Numbered from the stretch's first letter, positions 1 to 14,800 are shown. The stretch: DNA of 64,000 bases from Myrica gale (GCA_963930655.1 OZ005612.1:6763001-6827000); one strand, 5' to 3'. Numbers and translations are program-made. The notes: generated from the sequence alone by a model not told the origin.

Positions 1-235
1 TTAAATTAATAATGTTTTTTTGTTAATTTTTAGATTTATTTTTATTTAGTGACACGTGTCATATTGTGATTGGACGTGATGGATTTTCCGTTAAACGAAG
101 CTAACGTCATTGAGTTCAGTGAGTTTTTATACAAAAATGATAAACCTAGTGAGCAATTTGAAACTTTTTAAAACCCGATGAGTTTTCACAAAAGGCGTTA
201 AAACCCAGTGTGGTATTTGTATATTTCCCTTTATA
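1..235. repeat. Partial TIR-type repeat cut by the window edge
   Basis: AT-rich sequence with the look of one arm of a non-autonomous plant DNA transposon: an ACGT-core palindrome near 52-60, then spaced near-repeats of the phrase 'aaacc(c)(g/t)a(g)tg' up to about 215. It lies upstream of the first visible ankyrin exon, so it is inside an intron of that gene or in DNA before it. No second arm is visible because the window begins here. The assignment is from style only. Confidence 0.25.
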
Positions 236-472
236 AAAACCACTTGCCAGTAACAATGTTTTGCGATTGATACTGATTATGTATCTCAGAATTTACTATT
301 AGATTGTTCAGAAACCTATTCAGTCATCTAGTTCGATTATTTACATTTATTATTTAGTGTTGAATGGATCACATTATTTCTCTATTATAGAAGTAGAAGA
401 ATTTCACTTACTCAAAAAAGAAAAGGAGGATTTTCTTTCCAGGAGCATGCTGTTGACAGTTAATATCTTTAG

Positions 473-2713
473 GTATTGTGAAGGAGCTTGTGGCCATTTC
501 GCCTGAGCTTTGTAGTTCATGCGACTCCTCAAATACTAGCCCCCTTTATTCAGCTGCTGTTAAGGACCATTTGGATGTAGTAAATGCCATTTTGGATGCT
601 GATGCCAGCTCAGTTAGGATAGTAAGGAAAAATGGGAAGACTGCGTTGCACACGGCTGCCCGGTATGGCCTTGTTCGTATTGTAAAAGCACTTATAGAAC
701 AAGATCCAGGAGTAGTCAGTATCAAAGATAAGAAGGGCCAAACAGCACTCCATATGGCTGTAAAAGGTCAGTGTCCTTCAGTTGTTGAGGAGATATTGCA
801 TGCTGACTTCTCCATATTGAATGAACCAGACAAGAAGGGTAATATGGCTGTGCATATAGCCACGAGGAAATGCCGTTCACAGGTTTTATTCTCTGGACTT
901 TTTTTTTGTTTTTTTATAAGTATTATTCTCTGGACTTTAAGAGATAAATATGTTATTACATTTGTTTCCTCCCAAAAAGTGTCGTCATTTCATCAGTTAA
1001 TAGCGATACTCAGCATAATAAGATTAGCAGTTAGCCGTTCCATGTTGCGAGGATTCATCTTGCAGAATTAGTACCAACATCCAAGTTGTCTTCTCCTGGT
1101 CTCTTTTATGCTACCTCCTAGAGACATAGTTTTCACCTCCTTACCTAGGAGGATATCTGTATCACCTCTTATACAGGTGTATGGCCCTGGTGGTAATTAC
1201 AGATGAGGAAGAGGATTAGGAAAAACACAAATAATCACTTGTTAATATAGGGAATGCATGCTGCCAGGGTATGACAATTGATGAGGTTTCAAGTCATAAA
1301 TGACAAGAAAACGTCCTACACTTGTTAGTATTTACCTTTGACCATCAAAGTCGAATTAGCGAAGTAGATGTATCATGAGGTGTTGAGTGCTTTAAAAAGT
1401 CTTTTCTCATTGCCTGTTCACCTTTTGGGTATCAGAAGCCTTAACTGGGCTTCTTCTACAGATATGGGAATCCTATTTTCTTTTGACGCAAATGATATAA
1501 ATCCCCAAACAGAACATCTATATTAAGAAATAAATTTCAGAAACTTGAAGGGATATTACATCCTTCAGCTGTGCATACTAATAAGTAGGAACTGCATTAC
1601 CTACCAAATTGCTTGTCTAGCTGTACTCCAATTGCTTCAAAATCTAACTTCAATTCCAATCACATGTTTATGTATCTCAGGTTTGTGCTAGAAGTGACGT
1701 CATATCCTATAAGTTTTTTATCGTTTGTGTTTTTAGACTTAGATCATGTTGAAAATTTGATGCCTTTACATATCTTTGTTGCTCCCCTTGTAATGTTGGT
1801 TGTTATGCGGAATATTTTTTCTATTTTACAGATAGTAAGCCTTTTGCTGAGCTATACATCTCTTGATGTCAACGCAATTAACAATCAGCATCAAACAGCA
1901 ATGGATTTGGCTGATAAACTTCCATATGGAGATTCAGCATTGGAAATTAAGGAATCTCTAGTGGAAGCTGGTGCCAAGCATGCCAGACATATTGGTCGAG
2001 TGGATGAAGCAATGGAACTCAAAAGGACTGTGAGTGATATAAAGCATGAGGTACATTCGCAACTCAAAGAAAATGAACAAACCCGCCGTCGCGTTTCTGG
2101 TATTGCCAAAGAATTAAAAAAACTCCACAGAGAAGCTGTTCAAAACACCAACTATTCTGTCACAGTTGTGGCTGTTCTTTTTGCCTCAATAGCTTTCTTG
2201 GCTATATTCAACTTGCCTGGCCAATATCTTACGGATGGACAGGATGTAGGGAAGGCTAAAATAGCTGAGAGCGTTGCATTCAGAGTGTTCTGCCTTTTAA
2301 ATGCTACATCTCTCTTCATTTCTCTAGCCGTTGTTGTGGTTCAGATAACTTTGGTGGCCTGGGACACTAGAGCTCAGAAGCAGGTTGTGTCGGTTGTTAA
2401 CAAGCTAATGTGGGCTGCCTGCACCTGCACTTGTGGGGCTTTTCTCTCAATAGCTTTTGTTGTGGTTGGAAAACAAGAACCATGGATGGCCATTACAGTA
2501 ACCCTTATGGGAGCGCCCATTCTCGTAGGGACTCTTGCCAGTATGTGCTACTTTGTCTTCCGACAACACTTTGGAATTTTCCGCAATGACTCCCAGAGAC
2601 GGATCAGAAGGGCGAGTGGGAGCAAATCTTTCTCTTGGTCCGTGTATTCAGCAAATTTGTCAGACCCTGATGAATATAATAACTCTGACTTCGACAGAAT
2701 ATATGCTTTGTAG
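473..2713 (+). CDS. Ankyrin-repeat PGG-domain membrane protein (ITN1-like), 3' part
   Basis: Two exons are visible, 473-882 and 1832-2713, joined in phase 0 across a GT-AG intron (883-1831); earlier exons lie outside the window. The acceptor at 472 (tttag) gives the family-typical GIVKEL start of the exon. Exon one holds about three ankyrin repeats (KNGKTALHTAARYGL, KKGQTALHMAVKGQ, KKGNMAVHIATRK). Exon two continues with another repeat (NNQHQTAMDLADKLPYGD), a charged probable coiled stretch (IKHEVHSQLKENEQTRRR), then the PGG domain with NYSVTVVAVLFASIAFLAIF, the NLPGQY motif and about four membrane helices, ending in a Ser/Asp-rich tail. Family knowledge: these ANK-PGG proteins (ITN1 and relatives) are plasma-membrane or endomembrane proteins linked to salt/ABA and ROS signalling. 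The exact paralogue is not resolved. About 429 residues are seen, with no lesions. Confidence 0.9.
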
Positions 2714-3057
2714 TCTGTAGACAAGCTCTCTAGAACTCTGACTTAGGTCACAAGGTATTCTGTGGTTGATGTCTATATGAATGAAAGTAGTTTGCTCAGG
2801 CCAACGTTCGGTATGAAATTTCTAAATTTTGAGGTTATGCAATCGTAAGTTGTTGGGATGCACTCTTTTACCGGGGTAGACAGGCAAAAAATGAGGTATA
2901 TTCTGTTCGTTCAGTATCCAAGATGATATATAGGTTTCCTTGCAATTGCTTGCTGATTGTGGTGGGACCAATTAATCTAATACATGTATCGGGTAATAAA
3001 AGGACACGTACCCTTGGAAATGATCACCATGGGTACATGGGGATTGACTATAAGAAG

Positions 3058-4166
3058 TAGGGCTGCACAAAATTAGACCGCAGACCGGACAGGACTACAA
3101 AATTAGACCGGTTCAGACCGGATTTGAAAATCGGTTAAATCCAATCCAGACAGGATTTGAAAACCAGTTAAATCTGGTCCCGTCCAGAACTTTTGAGAAT
3201 CAAATTCATTAATTTTAAATAATAAATATATTTTTTAATGTTTTTTTTAAATTAAACTTTAAAAAAAACTAACTAATACTAAGGCCCCTCCCAGTCCCGG
3301 ACTCCCCAGCGCATCCTCCCTCCCCAGTGCCGCCAACCCACAGCCCGAACCCCCTCCGCCCACTCTAATTTAATACAAGTCATAAAATATTAGATAGTAA
3401 ATATTTGATTTACTTGGACTATTAGTATCGCATTTAAATTATTTGTTCATAAATGCATGTTCTAAATAGTACAAGACCCTAATAAACTGAAATCAATTAT
3501 AATAATTAATTTCATGGATTGACCTTTTTCTCATTGTTCGAAAACATGTAAAAATCAAGTCAGTTTTTAGAGCTATGAACTAGCTCCTTAATTTTATATG
3601 AATATAACCCTAATGGCAGTCCAACGCATTAAATATGGACCTGAAGTCAAGAAAAATATATGAGATCAATGAAAGCCATAGCTAATGTAATCATGCATGA
3701 ATGATAAGTAAGATATATATTTTTCTCCTAAACACCTATTTTATATATCAATATATGTCAAATTGGGATGGGGAGTTAGAATCGAATACTCTTATACTAA
3801 TTACTATAGTCTCTCTGCAATTGGATAAAATACAAGAATAACAACTATTTTGATTATATATTCATTTGGTAAGTATTAAGTAAATATATATTTATTAAAA
3901 TTAGAAGAATAATTTTTTAACAAAATTTATTAATACTAACATAGTAACATTAATGATCTGACCATAAAATGATTAGAAATGACTCTTTATTTGAATGAAT
4001 TCATATTTTTTTTCTATTTTAAGATGTAATCTGGAAAAAAAGTAGCCGGTCTGGACCACTTAAGAGGTCTAGACCGAACCGTTTTGGACCAATCCGATCC
4101 TTCCATTTAAGTACAACCCGATATCCGATCCAAAAATCGGACCGAATTTCTGGTTGTGTGGCCCTA
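3058..4166. mobile_element. hAT-type non-autonomous element (MITE), 1.1 kb
   Basis: The ends are inverted: TAGGGCTGCACA at 3058 and, at the right end, TGTGTGGCCCTA ending at 4166. Both arms continue with related 'accggtcta/gaccg' text. The flanks ATAAGAAG (3050-3057) and ATCAGAAT (4167-4174) match at 6 of 8 positions, a decayed 8-bp target-site duplication typical of hAT elements. The interior is AT-rich and has no transposase ORF. It lies between the 3' ends of the ankyrin gene and VAC14. A 272-bp relative is at 37248-37519. Confidence 0.65.
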
Positions 4167-5101
4167 ATCAGAATTAGCACATGAATATTACCAATCAGAC
4201 TCAATCCTCACGTTTCAAAGCCATTACGTTATTCATTTGTTGTTTGGTATGTTTTTGTTTAATTATGGATACAATCCCATAAAATGAGTCTAGCGTATAA
4301 CTTTAAATGTATGTTCTTTGTGGTCCATTTTTCAAATATATTATTCTCGTCCACTAGATATTAGCCCACTAACAAAAAATTGAAATCAGGGTCAGGGTTG
4401 GAGTGTGAATTGTCAGAATTAGGAAGACCAAAGAACTAATATATCTGAAAAATTGACCACAAGAACAACTTGTTCAAATTTGTATCTCGGATACTGATTT
4501 GTTAAAAGTCTATACCATAAAAAGGGCATAGATAATTAAGCCTATATTTTTAATCACAAGCAAAACAATGAAAATTTTGAACGATGAAAGAAATGTAGAT
4601 TTTATGAAAACGAACAATAATGATATTTGCATTGGAGCATGACCCTTCTTTTAGTTGTTTTTTATGATACCACGGTGGTGGTTTTCATGGAAGAGATTGA
4701 TTCCTTTAACATAACGTAAGAGGAAACAGATACGTGAGAGTGTTGTGTTATTTTTGCGGTGTGAATGTAAAATTGGCTTTCAACAATCAACCACGATTGA
4801 AGTCTTTCCAAAAAAAAAAAAAAGGTCTTCCCAATGTTAAGTCTGATGTGCTATTTATTCTTCATTTTGAAGCGTCCTAAACCGCTATCATTTTACACCA
4901 TTCGGGTCATGATTTTGGCTGTCAAAACTTTACTAACTATATAATCATCTATCTTATCATCAAATCATCTCTTTTCATTATAATAAATTATAAAAAATTT
5001 ACTAAAATTATCTCTCTTTACTTTTTTACCAAATTGCATAAACTAAATCCAATTTTCCACCAATTCTAAATCCAATTTTTTACCAATTCTAGACTACCTT
5101 A

Positions 5102-5277
5102 GGATGTGTTTAAGTATTAAAATTTTAAAGTATTGAATTTGATGAAAAAATGAAGAGATGATTTTTAATATTTATTATAATGAAAAGTAATGATGCGATG
5201 GGAAGAGAGATTATGTTGTAATTTTTTATTGTGTTAAAATTTTAGAAAGTGTAAAATTTTACACGTCAGACGCACCC
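5102..5277. mobile_element. Tourist-like (PIF/Harbinger) MITE, 176 bp
   Basis: Flanked on both sides by TTA (5099-5101 and 5278-5280), the 3-bp duplication expected for PIF/Harbinger elements. Ends are inverted: GGATGTGTTTAAGTATTAAA on the left against GGGTGCGTCTGACG on the reverse complement of the right. No coding potential. The same family is at 34523-34883 and 56183-56381. Parts of the preceding 200 bp (about 4930-5090) look like an extra inverted arm of the same element. Confidence 0.55.
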
Positions 5278-5827
5278 TTAGTATAGCATAGCTTAGCTGA
5301 TTCACCTCCATCAGGCAGACAAATCCCTTTTCTATCTCCTGCCCTTTGCACAAAAGAGAGGGTACACAAATTGGGAGAGAGAAACCAAAATAGCAAACAA
5401 TGGATTATAAAGAACAAATGCAGACAAATGAGGCAATAAACAAATGCAAGAGGCATATTCTGTGTAGAATTTGTACACAAGAATTGGATGATTTCTTATT
5501 TTATAAGATTCCTGTACCGGATGAACGTAACAAAACAATCTGCATCTTCTAAAACAAGTATCTCCCTCTAACCCACGTGGTTTTTCAAAACAAAAACAAC
5601 AGAACCACATGGGTATATCTTGCTTAGAAAGTTAAAAAAGAAAAGAAAAAATAATAGCTCATAAAACCCTAGCTTATCTTAAAACCCTTTTCACCATCCA
5701 ACTGCCCACGAAATCAAAACAAACTACTACGATATACAATTTTACAATTATACCAGATCAGGCATGGATCACACACGCCGAGACTGTCATAATTAGCCTT
5801 GAATAAGAGTGCGGCGCAGCAACATAA

Positions 5828-8800
5828 TCATGGTTGTAATTGCCCTGGGCCTCTCCTGGATGATCTTGAAGGAGGCCCACTCGAGTCTGATGCAGGAGGC
5901 CATCGAGGTTCTTCCGGTCTTTGCACCTCCTGCATACAGATACGTGAACAAGGTGATTGGAAGAATAGCAATAGTACTGTTAGATGCAAACTTAGACTGA
6001 AAATGGCACGAGGAGAAAACCAAATAGGGTAGATGAGAAAAAAAAAAACAGTAGTTTCGTACAAAAAGAAGTCTTCTACAAGCATTTGAGGTAGGTAAAA
6101 ACTTTAGCTTCTTCGCCCATCCCCACACAAACTTACCCCAGTTGAGAAGAGCAAACAAGTATCTGGTCCTACTTGTGAAGTCTCCCCTCTTCTGCCTCTT
6201 AACTCCTAGAACTCATTTTGTGATTGGCATCGTAGTTTTTTGCTTTCACTCTCTTTTTTTTTTGAGCTACTTAATAGATCTCCTTTACGACCTTTGTGAA
6301 TTATTTATATTTCTCCCTTTTTTCTTCCTTTCTTTTTGCTCAAAGAACAAGAACATGACAACTTGCTACCACTTTGACTGTCAAAATTGTCATTCCAAAT
6401 ATTTGAACCAACTCATTTCACCTAGTTTAGGCACGAAAAAAAACTTAACACATATTCATTCAGATATTTATAAAGATTACTGATACTGTGAATATGAAAG
6501 AAATAACGGACCCTTGATGATGAAGTGGAAGAACTGTTGCGCAATTGTGCCTGTGTTTTTGCATGCATACGATGCTGGTGCTGCATTTGCCAGAACTGTT
6601 GTAGTCTCGAAGCAAAATTAATACCATTATGCGAATTTGCACCTTCCTGGATACTGTCTCCATCCTCAGTGATCTGTGATCCACTTGGAATGTGATGTAG
6701 AATTTGAAAGGGGTTCCCTGATGATGTTCGCCTAAATTGCTCGCTATTGAAGGAATATGAAGGTACAGTTTTTAAACGAGTTCTCAGGATCTTAAAAGCG
6801 GCACTTTGCTGCATTCAAGTGTCAAAGTCAACATAAACATAAATGACTAACACAACTAAAGCAAAAAAGATAAACCTATTCAGGAATAAAAACTACTCAA
6901 CAACTAGCACCGAGAGCAAGACTAATCTCCTTCAATTGTTGCAGAGCATAAGAGGAAGAAAACACCATCATACTTGATATTTTCAAGAGGAACAAGAAGT
7001 GTACAGAGAGAATACAAACTAAGGTTTCAATGTACAATGACAACAAACCTCCCCAACAAAAGATCAGAGGAATAAGCATACATACGGTGGTCAGAAGAGC
7101 TTTCTTAGCTGGATACAATATAATGTTGAAGTGCCACAGAAAGGGAAGGGGGAAACTAAGGCCATTGCCAAGTTTCCACTTTAACTACTGGTATGACCTT
7201 CCCGAAATTTAACAGGCTAAAAAGGGGAACCAGTAGTGCCACTACCAACTATACCTCGTGTAAACGACCGTACTAATCTACACTAGATAACAAAACAACA
7301 ACTACTCAGTCACTTTGATATTTCAGTATGGAAAAGCGTAATAATTGGAGTAACAATCAGGTAAAACTCACAATGATGTGAGTCCTGCTCTTTTCATTGA
7401 TTGTCAAGATGCAAATACCATGCAGCTTTTGAAGGAAAAGAGCTAATTTTTCTGTAAAATTTGCAAGTGTTCACTACCCAAACAGTCATAATCTTATAGT
7501 GAGGCGATGCGTCCATGTTTTGACGACTCTTTTTTCAGTCTCTTTATGTTTGCAGCTCTAGCTCAGTCGTAAGATTTCCTCATTCATCCAAAACACTACG
7601 ACTGAATCATGGATCCTAATTTGGGGGTACTCCAAGCTCCAATGCCCCAAAATTGACAATCCCAACAAACTTGTTTACGATCATTCGTCATTATTGAATA
7701 AAGAAGCGATATATGGCCATTACTTACAAAATTTTACAACATACAGTGAAGATAAAGAAAAAGAAAAGTAAATAACAACGTGATTTTATTTTTCTAGCCG
7801 TTAAAGAATTGTGATTGATTAGTTTTACGTGTACACATACATCATAAAGTACATTCCCAGTTGCAAAAATAATGGACTGCATCAGTCAGTTTCTAGAGGC
7901 AAATATTTTCACCATTAACAAAGACCAATGGAAGGAAAACTCTTCTGGAACCATACCTGGGGAAGCAACATTAGAAGGCCATACAAGGCTTTTAACAACC
8001 ATGTATATCTTCCAGGTTCAAGAAGCTGCAAGAACAACATAGGTTCAGGCACTCAAACATACAAACTTTAACCTGGGGAGACATGCAGGAATACACAAAT
8101 ATATCCATTTACTTGCAAGAAAAATTGCACCACCAAAAAAGTTTGTACAAAGAGCAACACGTTCAACCAGCAACCATCAAAAGGCATAAGATCATCTTTT
8201 CAATGTACGAATACTTTTATTCAAGGACAACAGGAGTGGGAAAAAAAACTATTCATTCCACAAGAAGTAATATTTCCCATGTCACCCATGCTTAAAAAAT
8301 AGATTCTAGCATCACCTGTTTTTTAGAGAAGACTGGAAAAAGGGTTGCATGCAAAACCTTTACCCTTAGTTTCTTTCTTAAATTTTTTAGTCAGGCACAA
8401 ACACTACAAATTAATTTTTTTTTATAAGTAAGCCAATCTTATTAAAAAGAGAAACAAAGGTACAAAACAACAGAGTCGACAGTACAAAAGACTATACTGA
8501 AAACCCCTAACATAAACAAGCGAGAAAGCTAAGAAAATCCGAAAAACCCGAAAAATGAGAACCCAACATCACATTAGCCCAAAAAAAAAGCGACTGTAAT
8601 AAAAGACCCCTTAAGTTATCCAAAGACCGCTCCGAATTTTCGAAGCATCTGTTGTTCCGAATTAATTAACCAAACAATTCTTGCCAATACAAAAAAAGAA
8701 AATAAAAAATAAAAAAGCCCAGGAAAAACTTCCAACGAACAAAAGGATTCTTAATTCATTCGATAAGGGGGCACAATTCAAACACAAAAGAGTACAGATA

Positions 8801-11800
8801 GTCCTTATCCAACAGGGAAAAGAAACACGAACCAAATCATAAAGTTCCAACTTTTCAATAAACTCCAAAAAGAGACCCAAGGCTACATGGGATGGAGAAA
8901 TTGAAGCCCAAGAAAACAAGGCATAGAGGACGCTCATTTCTATCTCCCAGAAAGATTGTTCTTTACTTAAAAGGCCAACCTCCACATCCAAACACGAAGG
9001 TGCTACTCTCGAAGCAGCAAAAATAATTTCGACTACCAATTTCAAGTTCAAAGAAACCACTAATCAATCATCGCGCAAGGCATACTCTGATAACTCTACA
9101 AATATGAAACCATTATCGAAAGCACCTCTTCCACCCAGCAATGACTACGATAGTCCATTGTTTACTTGTCCTGTTTGCCCATCTAACAGCGATCGAAAAT
9201 AAAATACTTCTGCTTCCACATGGGAATACAACTTTAATGAGAACGCTAACATGATAAGCACTCTTCCAAGAATCCAAGAAGATCTCATCTCCCATATTCC
9301 ATCTTACTCCACAGCACCGAAAACAAACTTCTCACCTCAGACTTGCAATGCCTACCTATTTTCCAACAGGTACTTTTTCCAACCCCAAAACCCTGGATAT
9401 CATCATATAAGAGCCATACACCATCAACAGAATGGACATCATATAAAAGGCATAGGCCATAAAGGAACTGCATTTTTTATATGCTTTCAACAAGCTCACC
9501 CAATGAAATCTCACGACATTTTGAAAGGTAAAACATATCAGTAATGTTGAAAGACATTGTCAGAACTAATGCAAACTGATGCTACAAGGAAATATCTTAT
9601 TCAAGTTTCTAAGGAAACCATATATCAACTATGAATATATGTCATTGCGGTTAATCTGTTACTTATGCACCTGCAATCTAAGATAAGCAAAGATTGGAGT
9701 TTCCAGCAAGCGAATCAACTTATCCAGCTGCACCAAAAATTTGACATTGATATCTTCCTCCACCAGAGACTGAATCACTGAACTTGCATGCTGGTACGTC
9801 TGATACGCAAGATAAAAGGAGATCACTAAATAGAACGAAAACATAAAGGTTGGACAAACAACATCACTACATGCTGCACGAATGTGCATACTTAAGAGGA
9901 ACAGAAGGAAAGGAGGAGGGAAGGGGGGAAGAGAGAGAGAGAGAGAGAGGATCAAAATGAAATGGTTTGCCATATAAATAAAAACACTCACCTGTGCCAA
10001 CAAGCAGAGACTTATAATTGCCATAGGTGAATGACACCATGAAGCATACAAAGAAACAAATAAGTTTTTCCCAGCAGGATTCACCAGTGAATGTTTTAAT
10101 AAATCCCGGAGCTCAGCCAATTCGGAGGATGTAAGTAAAATCAAATTCAGAGCCTGAAATAAAAGGAAATCACCAAACAAATCAACAAACATCTTACTTA
10201 AGTGCCTAAGATTTAAAAAAGGCAAAAAAAATAACATAAACAACTAAACAATAAAAGGACAGTTTAAGAAAATATGGCTTTTCTTACGACATCCTAGTCA
10301 TCCCAAACACTTAAATCCTAGGATATGATCTTAAAATGTTTGTATCATTTTATTCATAATTTGAACAACACAAGGTTTATCCCCTTTGGTTACTCATACA
10401 CTAAAAGTTCAAACAATTCTCAGATAGTTAACAGAACCTGAACCATAATAGATGCAAAATCCAGGTCAGATTCTCCTTCTAATATGGTTGAGAGTTCACG
10501 ATAGACCCTTTCAGCATTTAAAAGAACACAAAGCCGGCGGATTATCAAAGCACCACGCCTAAGGAAAGAACAAAAAAAGAGGATTAATTGCAGAACAAAA
10601 ATAATACATTGGCGTAGTTATTGCTAAATAATCTGTAAGAAATAAGCAATAAGATAGCAAGAAACAGGTAAGGATACAAACTCACTTCTCCAGAAGAGAA
10701 TTATCTACCCGGAAGTTATGAACAAGGAAAACAACAAGATGGCGGAAGTGTGGAGGATCTACTGCTATGCACGCATGAACCTCAAGAACAAGGAGCACAA
10801 CCTGCAGAGATCCATTATTTCCAAACATTTACCAGAAAGAAGCCAAAGAATGAAGTTTTCGAGTACCATATACGTGAAAGGTTTATCCCAATACTGCAAA
10901 CTGTGCAAACACACAACATACCCAAAAAACCAAAAGGAAAAACCACACCCCAACTAGAAGAGAAGAAAATAAAGAGGGAAGGAAAAAAGAACTAGAGCCC
11001 AGAAAAAGCACTCATAACAAAAACTCTAAAAGAACGGCAAACAAGCTGTCCTGAAACCAATATCTGCTTTTAGCCACAAAGTCTACCACTTAACTCAATA
11101 TGCCCTTCCCCCAAATGTAGGAAACACCTGAAGAGGACAAAGACCACCAATCTACTTCAGTACAGATATATCTACATACATTGTATGTATGTGTGTATGG
11201 TGCATGTGTGTGAATGAATGTTTTGTACGTATGATGGATGGATACAAATACACATACACCCAAATATATTCACCTGTATATGATCAAGGTCCACGATAGC
11301 AGATCAAGCCACATATTATGGTATTAGTCCATGACGAGAAGACCAAACAAGCATGTCTCATGGGTATCTAAAACCACTGCCGCAAATAAAAACAAAAACA
11401 AAAACCTACAAATACTACTAGATGCAGCCTCAGTTACTGATTGAAGGAGCTTATGGTCTATGAATTAATCTAAGCCTACAAAGGGTAGATGTAGCAGCAT
11501 TTGATTAAGTCTTGAAAAAATACTTCCAAACATGCTGCTTACATGTTGCTCTTGTAAATACCTCAGATAAATATTCTGAAAATTATAACATATTAACAAC
11601 GCTCCCCCTCCCCCCTAAACAATAAAAAAGTGCAAAACAAATGCAGTATAAATATCATGACAGCTGAATTATTATAACACCTCATTTTTTTATATAAATA
11701 TTTTGATTCACCAAATATCGACTAATATACAGTGGAAAATATCTGAAATGTACTGTAAACAGCATGACATTACACTATTCATCTTGGATTATTTACGACA

Positions 11801-14800
11801 TCCACCTTTCAATCTATAGGGTGTAAGCTTGCCAAGAGGCTACACTCTCGAAGTCAGCCCAGCGACGGGGAGAGAAAAAAAGACATAGTACGTCAAGGAC
11901 TTGACCACACTAATAGCCCGGTATATGGTATTCTTCACTATCACATGATACATTGTAGACGCTTCACTTTTACTCCACATCAAAATCATTTTCAACCATT
12001 CGCAGCTCTTTTAGTCTTTTTTTTTTGGGGGTAGTGTTATATTACTCAGAACCAATACGTGATCACCAGTATCCAAGCAAAGAAAAAATGGCATGGTACA
12101 AGGAGATCGGCAAAACACACAAATAAAATTCATTCCAATTGCATTAATGGTTATAAGGATATTTTTCTGAACTTGATAAAACAGTCAGAGATGAAAATGT
12201 ACAATCAGAACAAAAGGATTACCTCATCAGAAGGATCTGACAATGCTTTCAGAAGGCTGTCAAATATGTCATTAAGGGAACTTAAGACCTGTTTCAGGAA
12301 GAACAATCAATTTAAACTTCACTGGCAACAAAAGAAACGTCAGCACTTAGCAGACAACTACAAGCATAAATAACGATAACAAGAAGTAAACAAGGAGAAA
12401 TGACCCTCTAATTAATTGGTAAAACTAAGCTGATTACAAATTTTCACCCCTTCCTTTGATTTGGTGCATCACTTGTTTTGCTCTCTTTTCCTAGACATAT
12501 AATACTAGATCATGATTGAAGAATCTCCATATAACCAGGTTAGGTTACATATGTGTTCTTCTAAGTATTACTTAGACAGAAGCCACGATACTGTACATAA
12601 TTCATGTCACACATGCAACGTGTATTTCATATGCACATGTTTGCGAGCGCAAATGAGCTAAGCCAAATGCCTGTGCCGAGTGTAGCAATTGAATTCAGCC
12701 AACAACCTCTTTAATCAGCTTGCCTCAATCAGAAAAAAACGAGCTTCATTCCAGCACAAACCCTAGACATAGGCTCAAGCTTGGCTCAGTGAAAAGAAGC
12801 TCAAGCAATTAAACAAGCTCAAGCGAGTAGACCCAAAAAAAGTGCCGTCAACTATATCCAATATATTATTTGGGTGGGGATAAGCAACGCACTTTGAATC
12901 CCCACTTTCTGAATCTGAAAGTTCAGTAATGTCAACTGGTGGCCAGTCCATGTTCAACACCCTCTACAGAAAGTCTTGCAAAGGTTAAAAAAGCAATTCA
13001 TGGAGACTGCCAATAACCTCAATTGCACCCTATTCCAATGTGAAAAACATTGTTGTGAAGTAAATGTCACCTTTTTGAAAGCTACAGATGAAGGAATCCC
13101 AGAAGTACATGGTAAGTATATTTTATAAGCCTCTGTCCCTCATGCGAAACAAAATCTATTGTTGACCTATGACAAGCCAGCTTGCAAACTTCCAAGCCAA
13201 AGTGCTCAGGCTCTCCTCCTTGTCCACAACAAGACATAAAGCTGGCTTGGTTCACTTAATAGATGAATGAGCTATGCCCAAGCTAGCCACCACTGATCAT
13301 TTTAAATGAAGAAGCATACAGGACTTTTCAATACAGTCCACACAACTACTATTCAGACCACAATAAAGAGCACCTCCAACTATAGGCATAAAATTTTCTG
13401 GAGTAGTGTACCCATAACTCCAGCTATAAGCATATAATAAAAGCATCACCAAATAGGTATGGTGCTAAACAAGAATAATCATCAAGATTTTTTCCATTGA
13501 AGCCATAAAATCATGGAAAATTACAGGTTAATCATCATCATATGGAGTGATGCGGAATGACTTTTCCCAATCCTGTGCAGAACCAGAATCACTAGGTTAC
13601 CATCTGCAAAACCTTTATGTCTCATTCATGGAAAGAAAATTTGGTAACGAACGAAATAGAAAAGCAGCATGGGTAGATCCCAACAGGGACCTATAAGGTC
13701 ACCAAGCATCAAATACCCAACTGCTAAATCAGCCAAACCCGGAGGCCCACAAAAAACTTAGCCACTCCCCCAATGCCAAAAAGTAGATTATCTCCAGAAC
13801 CATATGATGATATAGTAAAGGACCTAAGATCGGAAATTAGACAAACTAGAAGGCACAGAGATATAACATTTACGTCCCTTCCTAACAGATGATGAGATCT
13901 TCCAGGTGGTCAATTTGATTGAACGCTAGTTTAAAAAATCCAATTGACACATCCCTTGAACTACAACCATCAACATGTATTTCAAAAGACAAGGGACCAT
14001 AAATATAGCAGACTATGCATATTATTCCTAGCAGTGCAGTTACCTCAGTGCGATGTCCCCTTAGGAGAGTTGACATCCAGTGCAATGCTTCGATTCGAGT
14101 AGCCTCCCATTCGCTTGATAATTGCCTGGTTCAGTCAAAGTAGCCAATAATCACCATAAAATCATAAATCCTTTTAGGATAACCGTCATAATAAAGGCAA
14201 ACAAGGCACTCTTGTAAGCACTTCTCTTATAGCTCCACAAGAGGAGACGTGCAACATGTACCCCTATAAGTAACATATTTTACTTTAGATTTGAACAGAT
14301 TTCAAACCCAACTTTTTCACAGGCTTCAAAAACCACACCTCTTTGCAATAGCAAGGATTGCTACTACATCAAATCCTTCAGCTGGATCAGCCTGAATTGA
14401 ACGAAGCTCTTCATTGGTTTCACGAGCAACCTTATACAAATGAAGAGTGTTTAGAGAAACCGGGAAAAGGAAGATTTAGTTGCATAAACTACCAAGCAAC
14501 ACTACAAAATGACAAAATAAATAAAAAGTTAAAAAATGGGATAAACACACTTTGCACCCTCCAACTATGGGAGTCTTGACACTTTGCATTCCAACCTATC
14601 ACTTTTGTCACATTTCACCTACCAACTATTGATTTCAAACCCTTTACATCCTCTGTAAAAAAAATTCCATTATCTTGGACGGAAAATGATTTTTTGGCTT
14701 ATGAAATAATGATTTTATCCCCCACAAAATTATCGTTGCCAAAATATTTGGGGGTAAAATCATAATTTTACATGTGACATAGGCCAAAAAATCATTTTTC

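Noticed and set aside
5793-6158. Frames on both strands around the VAC14 3' end
   Set aside because: Only the minus-strand frame ending at 5828 continues VAC14; the others are shadows.
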